64,000 nt of DNA from Bradyrhizobium liaoningense (GTDB lineage: Bacteria > Pseudomonadota > Alphaproteobacteria > Rhizobiales > Xanthobacteraceae): positions 496,001 through 560,000 of the forward strand of contig NZ_JAFCJS010000002.1 in assembly GCF_018130825.1 (NCBI RefSeq). Reading direction: 5' to 3'. Made by a program: the position numbers and the translations under genes. A model generated the notes under the pieces. That model was not told the origin of the DNA, did no database searches, and saw nothing but the letters and a program-made list of their open reading frames with translations. Positions 35,790 to 44,093 of the stretch are shown here, in pieces. Position 1 is the stretch's first letter. Each line of letters starts with the position of its first letter.

Positions 35790-37550
35790 TCACGAAACGG
35801 GACTTTTCCGCCTCTGCGCTTCCTCGATGTGTCGCCGGTGATCGAGAAAGGCTTGGCTTGACCTCGTCTTGAACAATTCGAGGCCCTCGGTTTGAGAGGG
35901 CGAACACGTCAGCGCCTTGTCAGCATGTTCGAGCCGATGCGGATCGCCCTTGACCCTGCGCGCAAGCCACTCAAGACGGATCGCGAGCGTCGCCCAGCGA
36001 GCCGCCTTGGTCATCGTTTCGATAACGAGGCGCGGATAAAACAGCCAGACCGGCTCCGTCGGCAGATGTGGTCGGCGCTCACACCGGCTCTTTAGGCGTA
36101 GCACGCCGCCCTCAAGCGGGTGGACGTGCTCGATCGGATGGTAACCCTTGAAATAGAGAACAAAGGTCTTGATCCTGTTGACACTGTTGCCGGTTGCCGC
36201 GGCCCGACGCATGATGGTTTCGATATGCGTCCAGCTATAGTAGGTGGTCCAGGCCATCGCATAGGCATTTTCCCATTCGTCCTGGGACATCGTCGCGTGC
36301 CCGACCGTGACATGGTCCAGATCGTACTTGTTGAGATCCGGATCCATCGCGACGCCCTTGGAGTACAGAGTCTTGTGGTCCTCTGACCCGGGCAGCGGCG
36401 TTAGGAAGAAGAACTCCAACATGTCGATCGGCAGCTCGTCCTGGATGATCTTGATGTCACGGACGATCGACGCCAGCGTGTCGCCCGGGAAACCCAGGAT
36501 ATAGCCGCCGACGGTCACGATCTTGGCCTGCTTCCAGGCCAGCATCATCTCGCGGTAATCGGTGATCTTGTTCTGGCGCTTCTTGGCGCCGAACAAACTG
36601 TCCGGATTGATGTTTTCCAGGCCGATGAAGCACCTTCGTACGCCGGCCCTTGCGCATTTTTCGACGAAGTTCGGCAGCTTGTGGCAGAGGGTATCGACCT
36701 GGATCGTGAAACTCAGCTTCCATCCTTCCTTCTCGCGAAGCTCGATGATGCGGTCTAGCAGCACCTCCCAGTCTTTGTTGCGGGCGAAGTTGTCGTCGGT
36801 GATGAAGAAGGCATGAATGCCTTGCGCGACGTTCACGCGGATAAGGGCCTCGATGTCATCAGGGGTTCGGCGTCGTGACTTGCGGCCTTGCACATTGATG
36901 ATCGTGCAGAACGAGCACTGAAAGGGACAGCCACGGCCTGCGTCGAAGCTGGTGGTCCGACCCATCACCCGCTCGAGCTGCTCGCGCGGTATGATCGGCA
37001 GTGGCTGGCCTTCGAGGTGCGGGAGGTCTCTGAGGAAATTGTATTGCGGCTGAAGCTGCGCGGCGACGGCATCCTTCAGGACATGCTCGAGACGCCCCTC
37101 AGCCTCTCCGGCAAATACCGACACGCCGAGATCCAATATCTTGCGAACATCCGGGTCGCAATTCGGCAGCATCGCCAGCGTTCCTGAAACATGGAAGCCG
37201 CCGACCGCGACCTGGATGCCCCGGCTTCGAAATTCTCGCGCGATATCAATCGCTCGTGGAAATTGGTTGGACTGTACGCCGACCAGCATCACCATCCCGG
37301 CATTGGCCGTCTTGATCGCGCGCGCCAGGGCGCCGACTCGCACTTTCCGGTTGGTCTCGTCGATCGCTTCAATGTCGATGTCGAATTCCGCGCCAAGCAC
37401 CTGGCGCTCGCGGCAATCGAGCGCGATGCCGTGAAGGCACGCCAGGGAATTGGAAGGAAGGCCGCCGCGCCACCAGCGGATCACGTACCCATCGCTGTCG
37501 TAGTGCGAGGGCTTGATGAGAACAAGTCGGAACGTCTTGCTCGTTGGCAT
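35790..37550 (-). CDS. B12-binding-domain radical SAM protein
   Basis: The 586-aa protein has an N-terminal cobalamin-binding-like Rossmann part (VMLVGVQSNQFPRAIDIARE, IQVAVGGFHVSG), then the radical-SAM cluster motif CPFQCSFC with three cysteines (Cx3Cx2C) preceded by SFDAGRG. The TIM-barrel follows (FFITDDNFARNKDW, RRCFIGLENINPDSLF, GGYILGFPGD). Such proteins methylate or rearrange unreactive carbons of lipids, hopanoids or antibiotics. The long basic C-terminus is unassigned. It stands alone between an orphan secretin and gene-poor DNA, so no substrate can be proposed. Confidence 0.9.
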   Translation of the reverse strand: MPTSKTFRLVLIKPSHYDSDGYVIRWWRGGLPSNSLACLHGIALDCRERQVLGAEFDIDIEAIDETNRKVRVGALARAIKTANAGMVMLVGVQSNQFPRAIDIAREFRSRGIQVAVGGFHVSGTLAMLPNCDPDVRKILDLGVSVFAGEAEGRLEHVLKDAVAAQLQPQYNFLRDLPHLEGQPLPIIPREQLERVMGRTTSFDAGRGCPFQCSFCTIINVQGRKSRRRTPDDIEALIRVNVAQGIHAFFITDDNFARNKDWEVLLDRIIELREKEGWKLSFTIQVDTLCHKLPNFVEKCARAGVRRCFIGLENINPDSLFGAKKRQNKITDYREMMLAWKQAKIVTVGGYILGFPGDTLASIVRDIKIIQDELPIDMLEFFFLTPLPGSEDHKTLYSKGVAMDPDLNKYDLDHVTVGHATMSQDEWENAYAMAWTTYYSWTHIETIMRRAAATGNSVNRIKTFVLYFKGYHPIEHVHPLEGGVLRLKSRCERRPHLPTEPVWLFYPRLVIETMTKAARWATLAIRLEWLARRVKGDPHRLEHADKALTCSPSQTEGLELFKTRSSQAFLDHRRHIEEAQRRKSPVS

Positions 37551-38734
37551 AAGCGGAGGGTATCGCGCGATCGGTCGACCGCCAAGTTCGATTTGATTGC
37601 ATGTTGCAACGGCTGAAACATTCGATTGATCACCGATCCTTCGTAAGCGGAATTGACCCGCACCGACAACGTTTACGAGCCAGGCGAGAACCTCCGTCCA
37701 ATTGGGGGTGTCCGCTCATGAACAGGACGGCCCGGTCCGATCGCACATCTGATAACCGCTTGTCCGCGGTAGGGACGCACATCGATGCCTCGCCCTTGCC
37801 GGTCGCGTTGGCTAGAATGAAAATATAATGAAATTTTTCTCTGCTTTGTGGATTCACATCAACCGCGCTAGCCTCGGTTGCGTGGCTCAGGACTCTTACG
37901 CAGGTCCTAGCGCCACAATGGACCGCCGCCCCAGCCCCGGACGTTACCAAAACGCCTGGCGGCGGTCCTTTTCTCTTACCAAAATGTACCGTCGCTGGAG
38001 AGAGTCTTAGGATAGACATTCTGCGCGACATCGAAGTCTTCTCTTTCCCAGTTGCCGCGAGCGTTGGGCACCAGGATTTTGATCGCGAAACCAGTTGCAC
38101 GCCCAATGCTGATTTCAAGTTGCAAGCGCACTCGTCAGCCCGGCCACTATCGAGGTTACGTCTTATGATGGGTGAGCAGGCGCGCAAGTTGAAACCGGCG
38201 ATTATGTTTGTTGGATTCGAGCGCGCGCCACAGAGATTGGCGTTGTGATCAGCGTAGAGCGATTTGGCGTGGTCATTCGATGGGCGGACGACCGAAAGAG
38301 TCCCCTTCTTCAACGACATGGCGCAAATCAGCCATACGGATACTGATCCTCGCGCGATTGAGACCTGAATAGAGACCGCGGGAGTTTGCCCGGCCGCTGT
38401 CTTTGCCGCTTCCGCATCGCTGCGCTGCATGCTGGTGGATTTGGAGCTCTTGTAAACCCCCGAGGATCCTCCCAGGTGGTGCTGGCTCGCATCGGCTGAG
38501 CGTCCGCACCGTTCCAGATCTGCTAAAAATTCTGCCCATTGAGCCTGCCGAGGCGCTTTTTCCGTTCCGCCGAGGATGCTCTCGAATTCTTCAATGGCGC
38601 TGCGCAAAACTTCTCTTTTAGGTTAAATAACCGGGCGCTTCCCAACCTCTGTCCCTTTTGACGCCCCCATTGCCTGCCATCCTGACCTTACGTCGCTAAA
38701 GTCGTCGATTTCCGGATTTCCGCAACAACTGGCT
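37551..38734. other. about 1.2 kb, no convincing gene
   Basis: A long leftward frame spans 37630-38607, but its protein is low in hydrophobic order, rich in Ser/Arg/Cys, shows no motif and has no ribosome site; I treat it as chance. A few TATAAT-like and hairpin features exist (listed separately). This could be decayed DNA next to the frameshifted EamA gene. Confidence 0.4.
37920..37972 (+). terminator. stem-loop with T tract, plus strand
   Basis: GGACCGCCGCC (37920-37930) pairs with GGCGGCGGTCC (37958-37968), followed by TTTT. This fits intrinsic termination on the plus strand, yet no gene ends here. A TATAAT at 37824-37829 about 140 bases upstream could start a short non-coding transcript, although no good -35 element is present. 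Confidence 0.5.
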
Positions 38735-39308
38735 TCACGGCGCGCGGCGCGAAAGGTAGACTCCACAGGAGATCAGGCACAGCGCCAGAACGATCGTCGC
38801 GCAAAGGCCCACGGAAAGGAGCGTAACCGCGATAATGAGGCTGACAATCGGTTGCCCGAATTGAAGCGGTGCGATTGAAGCGACCCCGCCTTGGTCCAAC
38901 GCCCAAAACCATACCGCGAGTCCGATGAGCGCGCAGAGTAGGGCCAGAAAGGCGAGAGCCGTCCAACCGACCCAAGTAATCTGAGCAAGACTGTTTGCCA
39001 GCGCGGGCCGCGGCGATAAGAAGCGACCACGTGGTGGCGGCGAACAAGCCGATTCGGGCCAACAGCCGCGCGCCCGCGACATAGCCTATGCTGACCGTAA
39101 TCGCGCCCGCGAGGACGACTACGTCACCCAGCACTGTGGGGCCGTCGTCGAAGCCGACGCGCAATGGGCCGACATGACCGGTACCAAATGCGGCTATTGG
39201 TGCCGGGGAACATCCACCAACACCGTTTCCCAAAAGCTCGGATGGTTTGCAACTGCGCGCGCACGAGCTGGCTGGGCGATGCCCTTCTGGCTGATACGTG
39301 ACACCCAT
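38735..39308 (-). pseudogene. frameshifted EamA/DMT-family transporter
   Basis: Two minus-strand frames each hold half of a DMT transporter: one reads LGDVVVLAGAITVSIGYVAG and ARLLARIGLFAATTWSLLIA, the other ALANSLAQITWVGWTALAFL and ALLCALIGLAVWFWALDQGG, then APLQFGQPIVSLIIAVTLLS. The switch is near 39010. Only the second EamA domain is well preserved; the first is degraded or absent. The family exports small metabolites. The gene looks dead and lies at the left edge of the island. Confidence 0.65.
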
Positions 39309-39379
39309 ACGCTCAACGATTGGCTCGCATACTCCGAAGGCAGGCTTTCACTGCCCTCGCCTCGACACAGCCACGGCGG

Positions 39380-40279
39380 TCACCCAGTTGATGCATCCGC
39401 AGATTTGCTGGCCTGCGAAGCCGCCCGCACTATCGCGCGATTGTCCTCTCGCAGCACTTCAAGCCAGGAGCCGATATAGTCAGCGTGCCGCACTGTCGGC
39501 GCAATGCCAAGCGATGCGCAACCGAACGCAGACGATATTTCGGCGATGAGTTCCTCGAAGGCGTACTTCTTGGTGCCGTAGGCGCCTGACAAATCGCGGT
39601 TCAGACGCGATGCATGGCCGCTGGCATGTGCCAGTTCATGCAGGGCCGTCCGATGCCAATTGATGGGCTCGAAATAGGCTTGCGGTGGAGGCACCTGCAC
39701 ATAGTCTGCGGCTGGCACGTAGAAGGCGCGATTGCCGCGAATGCGGAAGTCGATCCCGGTCGCCTTGATCAGGTATTCTACCTTTGGCTCGATCAGGCCT
39801 GGCGGCGGAGGCGGCGCCGTCGTTGCGATCTCCGAGGGCAAGTCGTCGCACTGATCGGTGTTGAAGACCGTAAAGCGCTTGAGGAACGGGATGGCCTGTG
39901 CTTCGTCGCCTGTTTCGCTAGCACGCCGCTTTTCTTCGACGGGCACAAAGCGATCGGCATAGACGACGGTGGTACCGCGCTCGCCCTTGCGGACGTGACC
40001 GCCGAGCGACAATGCCTGGCGGAAGGTAAGCCAGCTCTGACCTGTGAATGCGCGTTCGGTAGCAGCGCCCCAGAGGATTAGAACGTTGATGCCGCTGTAT
40101 TGACGGCCAGTCGCGGCGCTCTTCGGCATGGCCAACGACGCCGTCCCCGCCGCGGTACCCCAGGGCTGTACCCACGGCACCCGGCCGGCCTCAAGTTCAC
40201 CGATGATCTTCTTGGTGATTTCGTCGTAAAGGCTTGTCCGGTCCTCGCCGGCGCGCGCCCGAAGATTGTGTCTGGACAT
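39380..40279 (-). CDS. ardC: ArdC-type antirestriction protein
   Basis: The 299-aa product has the two ArdC domains: an N-terminal ssDNA-binding part (LYDEITKKIIGELEAGRVPW, YSGINVLILWG, GHVRKGERGTTVVY) and a C-terminal zincin part with HELAHASGHASRL, an HExxH-like zinc motif, followed by YAFEELIAEISSAF. ArdC proteins protect incoming single-stranded DNA from host restriction during conjugation. They sit on plasmids and integrative elements. GGAG lies nine bases before the ATG. It marks the beginning of the mobile region that ends at tRNA-Lys. The final C-terminal segment is shorter than in the usual relatives. Confidence 0.9.
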   Translation of the reverse strand: MSRHNLRARAGEDRTSLYDEITKKIIGELEAGRVPWVQPWGTAAGTASLAMPKSAATGRQYSGINVLILWGAATERAFTGQSWLTFRQALSLGGHVRKGERGTTVVYADRFVPVEEKRRASETGDEAQAIPFLKRFTVFNTDQCDDLPSEIATTAPPPPPGLIEPKVEYLIKATGIDFRIRGNRAFYVPAADYVQVPPPQAYFEPINWHRTALHELAHASGHASRLNRDLSGAYGTKKYAFEELIAEISSAFGCASLGIAPTVRHADYIGSWLEVLREDNRAIVRAASQASKSADASTG

Positions 40280-40860
40280 CGCGGGTCTCCGCGACGGGCA
40301 CCGCGAGCCTCTCTCGCAGCCTGTAACCCGTCACGGCAAACCCGGCCGACACTCTTACTCTCAACCTCTTTCGCAAAGAATCGACACCGTGTGACTAAGG
40401 GGCCGCGTAGGTCGGCTTGCGAGAGCCCGGGTTTGGCCCTTGCCGCACATACACAGTGCGAGAATGCAAAATCTGCGACACGGCGCGCCTTGCATTCTTT
40501 GGCAATTGGCATCGAGGTGCCTAGGGCCGCAGGCCCGACAGGCGTGCGCCAAAGGCGCATCGCCTCAACGGAAAATGGCACCCGCAGGAGCGTGAGCATA
40601 GCGACGCCGAAGGCGGCACGCGGGACCGAGTGCAGCGACGAGACCGGTTAAAAGGGCACCCGGGAACGGGGCAGTGATAGCGACGCCGGCATACTTCATG
40701 ACGGCGGGCCCCTTTCCCGAGTGCCCCCGGCGAGGAGCTCCGCAGCCCTTGCGCGAGGGATCGAAGCCGGATGGCCGAGACGCGAAGCGGCTCGGTTCAC
40801 GAGAGCCCGGTGCGGCGAAAGCCGCACGCGCGAAGCGGAAAAATTCGCTGGTCCCAGGAT
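40280..40860. other. GC-rich non-coding stretch next to ardC
   Basis: Frames on both strands are arginine- and proline-rich and show no motif. An imperfect 19-bp inverted repeat lies inside (separate entry). Stretches of this type beside antirestriction genes often hold transfer origins or remnants of mobilisation genes; that is inference only, as no relaxase gene is seen. Confidence 0.4.
40654..40726. repeat. 19-bp imperfect inverted repeat, 35-base loop
   Basis: GGGCACCCGGGAACGGGGC at 40654-40672 pairs with GCCCCTTTCCCGAGTGCCC at 40708-40726 with two mismatches. The loop is 35 bases. It lies in the gene-free stretch upstream of ardC; it could be a stem-loop RNA or part of a transfer origin. 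Confidence 0.65.
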
Positions 40861-41043
40861 CTAGATTTCCTCGCGCGCATGCGTCTGCGCGTCATAGATC
40901 CTGATTTGAAGCATGGGAAAACGTTTCTTTAGTTCTACTCCACCTGCCCTGGCGCCGTCTCTGGTTGCAAATTCGGCTTTGAGTCGGCCGTCTACTTCAA
41001 GCGCATAACCAGAGGTCGGAAGTTCACCGATGGCTGCAACCAT
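40861..41043 (-). CDS. small conserved-looking protein, unknown
   Basis: The 60-aa product (MVAAIGELPTSGYALEVDGR, then LKKRFPMLQIRIYDAQTHA) reads as one small alpha/beta fold. GGGAATGAA just before ATG is a good ribosome site. Proteins of this size and layout are common in Bradyrhizobium-type accessory DNA, with no known role. It lies downstream of the thermonuclease, after a nested hairpin, in the same direction. Confidence 0.6.
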   Translation of the reverse strand: MVAAIGELPTSGYALEVDGRLKAEFATRDGARAGGVELKKRFPMLQIRIYDAQTHAREEI

Positions 41044-41064
41044 TTCATTCCCATTTTGCAGTGA

Positions 41065-41122
41065 GGTGGCTCGGAATGATGGGTAGCGTGAGTCGCCTGA
41101 GCCACGCTAGACCGGAGCCACC
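41065..41122. repeat. nested two-tier stem-loop
   Basis: GGTGGCTC (41065-41072) pairs with GAGCCACC (41115-41122), and inside it TAGCGTG (41084-41090) pairs with CACGCTA (41103-41109). It lies between the thermonuclease stop and the 60-aa gene, without a T tract. It may be a processing site or weak terminator. Confidence 0.6.
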
Positions 41123-41182
41123 CGCAAAAACGCGGTGACCGGTCATCGCACGCGGTGGATTGCCGTCTCGCATTGGATCCCA

Positions 41183-41707
41183 TCAAGGATGGGCATTTGC
41201 ATCGTCCGAACAGGCAGTCGGGTTGCCGCTTGCGCGGATGCATGCACGATAGAGCCACGGCTCGACGTAGCTGCCCTTCCACATCCCTTGGCCGGCGCGC
41301 TCCGCTTCACGCTGCGCTTCGTGATATCTGCCCTTCGAGTATTGGGGCCAATCCAGCGCGAGACCGTTGCGCACAAGCCATTCCCCAAGATCCTTGCCCG
41401 CAACCGAACAGGTCGCGACCGTGCGGCCATACCGGTCGAGGCTGAGGGGGACACAGTTGACGGGACGCCGGGCAATGTAAGCGTCGAGATCATTCGCCGC
41501 CTGCGAACCACAGCGGTACTGCAAACTGTCCTCACCGCGACATAGCTGAGTGCTTTCTGGAGCATCCACCCCCCAAAGCCGGATCCGCGTTCCATGAATT
41601 TCCAACGTGTCGCCGTCAATCACGCTGGCCTGACCGACAAAATTGTCGGCCAGAGCCGCGCTCGAAAGCAGCAGGAGCATCGATACAAGGACTCGGCGTT
41701 TGCTCAT
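41183..41707 (-). CDS. secreted thermonuclease-family protein (SNase-like)
   Basis: The 174-aa product has a signal peptide (MSKRRVLVSMLLLLSSAALA) and the staphylococcal-nuclease core: SVIDGDTLEIHGTRIRLWGV, DAPES, and DRYGRTVATC with the catalytic Arg. Relatives cleave DNA or RNA with calcium. It starts 18 bases after a gene with a possible SOS box, so both may rise on DNA damage. The ribosome site is poor. Export suggests action in the periplasm. Confidence 0.87.
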   Translation of the reverse strand: MSKRRVLVSMLLLLSSAALADNFVGQASVIDGDTLEIHGTRIRLWGVDAPESTQLCRGEDSLQYRCGSQAANDLDAYIARRPVNCVPLSLDRYGRTVATCSVAGKDLGEWLVRNGLALDWPQYSKGRYHEAQREAERAGQGMWKGSYVEPWLYRACIRASGNPTACSDDANAHP

Positions 41708-41725
41708 GGCGTTGGGTACCAGGGA

Positions 41726-42283
41726 TTACCGCAGATTGCGGGGATTGGATTTCGGCCAGTTCTCGAGCGGCTTCAGCACTGGCAGGTTCTCTGGCCGCTC
41801 GGGATAATGAAACTCCGTGCCACGCAGCCATCTGCCCTCGAAACGGTTCCAGAACAGGATCGCATCCATCTGCCAGGTAAACTCATAGACCTTCCAAACG
41901 CCGTCGCTCTTTATGACTTCACCAGTCGCGTTGAAGGGCAGGCTGTTGAGCTTGCAGAGCGCACAGATCTCATCCCAGTGCTCGCGGATATAGCGGTCTT
42001 CCAGGGCCACGTGATATGGCCGGTCGGCACGCCAGCGCGGGCCGCCGCCACGCGGATAGAAACCCTGGCGCGGCATCAGGAATTCGGGAATGCGCGCGAT
42101 CGCCTTGCCGATCCGGCGCGCCTCGTCCGACGAAAGCTTGCCGACGCCAAAGCTGTAGCGCTGCGCGTCGTCGCGACAATACAGCCACGCAAGGGTCACG
42201 CCATTGGCGTCCCTGACCACGTAGCACTCGGAATTTTCCCGGACCAAGGTCCAGGGCGGCTTGAAACGGCGGCTTGACTCCAT
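41726..42283 (-). CDS. unknown protein behind a candidate SOS box
   Basis: The 185-aa product (MESSRRFKPPWTLVRENSEC, then YVVRDANGVTLAWLYCRDDA) has an N-terminal alpha/beta part of about 80 residues that recurs in rhizobial proteins of unknown function. The rest (WDEICALCKLNSLPFNATGE, WQMDAILFWNRFEGRW) is aromatic-rich. I know no function. GTTC-N7-GTTC lies three bases before the ATG, the alphaproteobacterial LexA site. It is the first gene of a pair with the thermonuclease. The translation start may lie slightly elsewhere, as no ribosome site is seen. Confidence 0.75.
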   Translation of the reverse strand: MESSRRFKPPWTLVRENSECYVVRDANGVTLAWLYCRDDAQRYSFGVGKLSSDEARRIGKAIARIPEFLMPRQGFYPRGGGPRWRADRPYHVALEDRYIREHWDEICALCKLNSLPFNATGEVIKSDGVWKVYEFTWQMDAILFWNRFEGRWLRGTEFHYPERPENLPVLKPLENWPKSNPRNLR

Positions 42284-42285
42284 GA

Positions 42286-42300
42286 GAACAAAATACGAAC
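42286..42300 (-). promoter_or_regulatory. candidate LexA/SOS box (GTTC-N7-GTTC)
   Basis: On the minus strand GTTC, seven bases (GTATTTT) and GTTC form the exact direct repeat bound by LexA in Alphaproteobacteria. It touches the start of the 185-aa gene. One or two such matches would be expected by chance in the window on both strands, so the position and AT-rich spacer are the real support. Confidence 0.55.
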
Positions 42301-42415
42301 ATACATCATCGACGGTCAACCTGGAACAGGACGGTGTCCTCCGAACAGGACGTTGCCGTCGGCGAGGTTCCGATCCTCACTCCAACGCGGGACGGCATCC
42401 GGCGCGCGATTGTCG

Positions 42416-43639
42416 TCACAGCCTCTTCGGACGTGGCGGGGTGGTCTTGCGGATTTCGACGGCTGCCGGCGTAAGGATGAACGCGCGCTCCAGGAAGTTC
42501 TCTATGATGTTGAAGATGTGGTTCAGACGTTCGGCTTCGGGGGCGTAGCCACGATGCGCCGACGCATTGCCCGCGTCTGCGACCGCGTCAAGCGCCTCCT
42601 TATCCGACTGGCTGATGCGCCCCGCGGTTGCCAGCGCTGAAAGCTTGCCTTCGAATCCACCCTTCACGTCGCCAACGAGAATGTTTCCGGCCCTGTCGAG
42701 CAGAGTGCGAGCCCCAACCGATGCGAGCGTCCGCAGCCCACTATTAAGGGCAAGATAGGATTCGTCGATAACATCCCGAAGGACTTCGTCACCGAGGGCT
42801 TCGGCCCAGGGTGGTTTTGCCCGGACGGTCTGCGCCGGATAATACGTCACCTTGGCGACCCGGCGCGTCACCGGGCGACCTTGCTCGTCGAAGTCGGCCT
42901 CGTCCCACTCCGATCGCCAGATCTCGTGTCGAACGGAAAGCTTGTCGCATCCGCAGCATTGCACCGTCTGATAGGCCTCGCTCCAAGCGTCGGCGCCATC
43001 GCCGCCCTTCTCGGTGTACTCGGCGCGGAGCCAGGAATTCTTCTCGCCGTAGCAAACGCCGCAGTACGCCTTTACGGTCACATCCGCTTTCGTAGAGACC
43101 GGTGTCGACGCCAAAGCTTCCGATCGCACTACCGACTTCGCCGCCGGTCGAAGTCGCTCCCACCCGGCCGGCGTGATCGAGATCGCACGATCAGGCACGA
43201 GTCGGATCAATTTAACCTTGGCCGTCTCGGAGATAAGATCGTCGACCCGCTGCCCGTCGAGGGTGCCGATGACCGCGGTGAGATCCTCCTCGTCGGGCAA
43301 CTCGACCGCGCCGAGCTGGTCATCGTCCAGATTCGCCGCGGCCCACGCGAGCAGATTCGTCATTTGGCGATCGACCGTAGGGAGCGGCTGCTTGATCATG
43401 TCGTCCAGGTTGAACGAATTAATCTCGGGCCATTCGATCTCCGACTTCAACGACATCGAACGCGTCGCATGGCTTAAACGCGCGACGCTCTTGGCGTCTT
43501 TCAATCGCGCGTCCAGCATCGCCAATGCCGAACCTGTGATCTGGTACTTGCCGCACTTTCGGCATTCCACGCGCCTGTAGTCACCGCCGGTGGGCTGCTC
43601 GAGGTTCGACGGCTTCTTGCAGATCGGACAATAACCCAT
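42416..43639 (-). CDS. DUF4145-like protein with zinc ribbons
   Basis: The 407-aa product opens with a zinc ribbon (CPICKKP...CRKCGKY), has a middle part of unknown fold, then a second metal-binding-like set (YCGVCYGEKN ... CCGC) and a C-terminal DUF4145-like helical part (LRDVIDESYLALNSGLRTLA, ARTLLDRAG, DAGNASAHRGYAP). DUF4145 proteins often accompany restriction-modification or other defence genes. The start has GGTGAGAG next to the ATG. It is single here, 132 bases upstream of the SOS-box gene. Confidence 0.82.
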   Translation of the reverse strand: MGYCPICKKPSNLEQPTGGDYRRVECRKCGKYQITGSALAMLDARLKDAKSVARLSHATRSMSLKSEIEWPEINSFNLDDMIKQPLPTVDRQMTNLLAWAAANLDDDQLGAVELPDEEDLTAVIGTLDGQRVDDLISETAKVKLIRLVPDRAISITPAGWERLRPAAKSVVRSEALASTPVSTKADVTVKAYCGVCYGEKNSWLRAEYTEKGGDGADAWSEAYQTVQCCGCDKLSVRHEIWRSEWDEADFDEQGRPVTRRVAKVTYYPAQTVRAKPPWAEALGDEVLRDVIDESYLALNSGLRTLASVGARTLLDRAGNILVGDVKGGFEGKLSALATAGRISQSDKEALDAVADAGNASAHRGYAPEAERLNHIFNIIENFLERAFILTPAAVEIRKTTPPRPKRL

Positions 43640-43754
43640 CTCTCACCAACACATTCCCGCTCTTCTACCTCGGCGATCCCCGATATTCACAGGATCACGC
43701 TTCGCCGAATCGGCTACATTGTAGCGGTTTGCCGGAGGCCGACGGAGGATCGCG

Positions 43755-44060
43755 ATGAAACTCCTTTTCCGTCTTCTCGACCCGAAAGTGGCGCGTGCAT
43801 TCTATGACTGGACGATGGGTTTGCGGGTGGCCGCCACGATCTTCGTGGGCGACGCAAACCTCGATCGTTTTCAAAGATGGCTCTGGGGCACGCCTCGGGA
43901 GCACCAGACCACTCCATCATCGATCGATGGCGCCGCCTTGACCGAAAACGTCCAGGCCCTGTTCGATCTATTTCAACGACAGATGGATGCTCAATACGGA
44001 GTGAGCGTTCTTCGACGCCAGATGCTGGCATTACCGGCGGGTCCCGATCGGGGTTGTTGA
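43755..44060 (+). CDS. small unknown protein
   Basis: The 101-aa product (MKLLFRLLDPKVARAFYDWT, LFDLFQRQMDAQYGVSVL) is mostly helical with no recognised family. GGAGGATCGCG directly before the ATG is an excellent ribosome site, which decides for this strand against a long arginine-rich frame on the other. It is convergent with the ImmA gene and may be a cargo gene of unknown role. Confidence 0.6.
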   Translation: MKLLFRLLDPKVARAFYDWTMGLRVAATIFVGDANLDRFQRWLWGTPREHQTTPSSIDGAALTENVQALFDLFQRQMDAQYGVSVLRRQMLALPAGPDRGC

Positions 44061-44093
44061 AGAGAACCGGAGCAACTCGCGAAAGCGTTCGCA

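Noticed and set aside
35089..35907. Leftward frame of 272 codons overlapping secretin and radical SAM ends
   Set aside because: It is out of frame with two well-supported genes and carries no motif.
37630..38607. Leftward frame of 325 codons
   Set aside because: No ribosome site, no domain, Ser/Arg/Cys-rich composition and it crosses a terminator-like hairpin.
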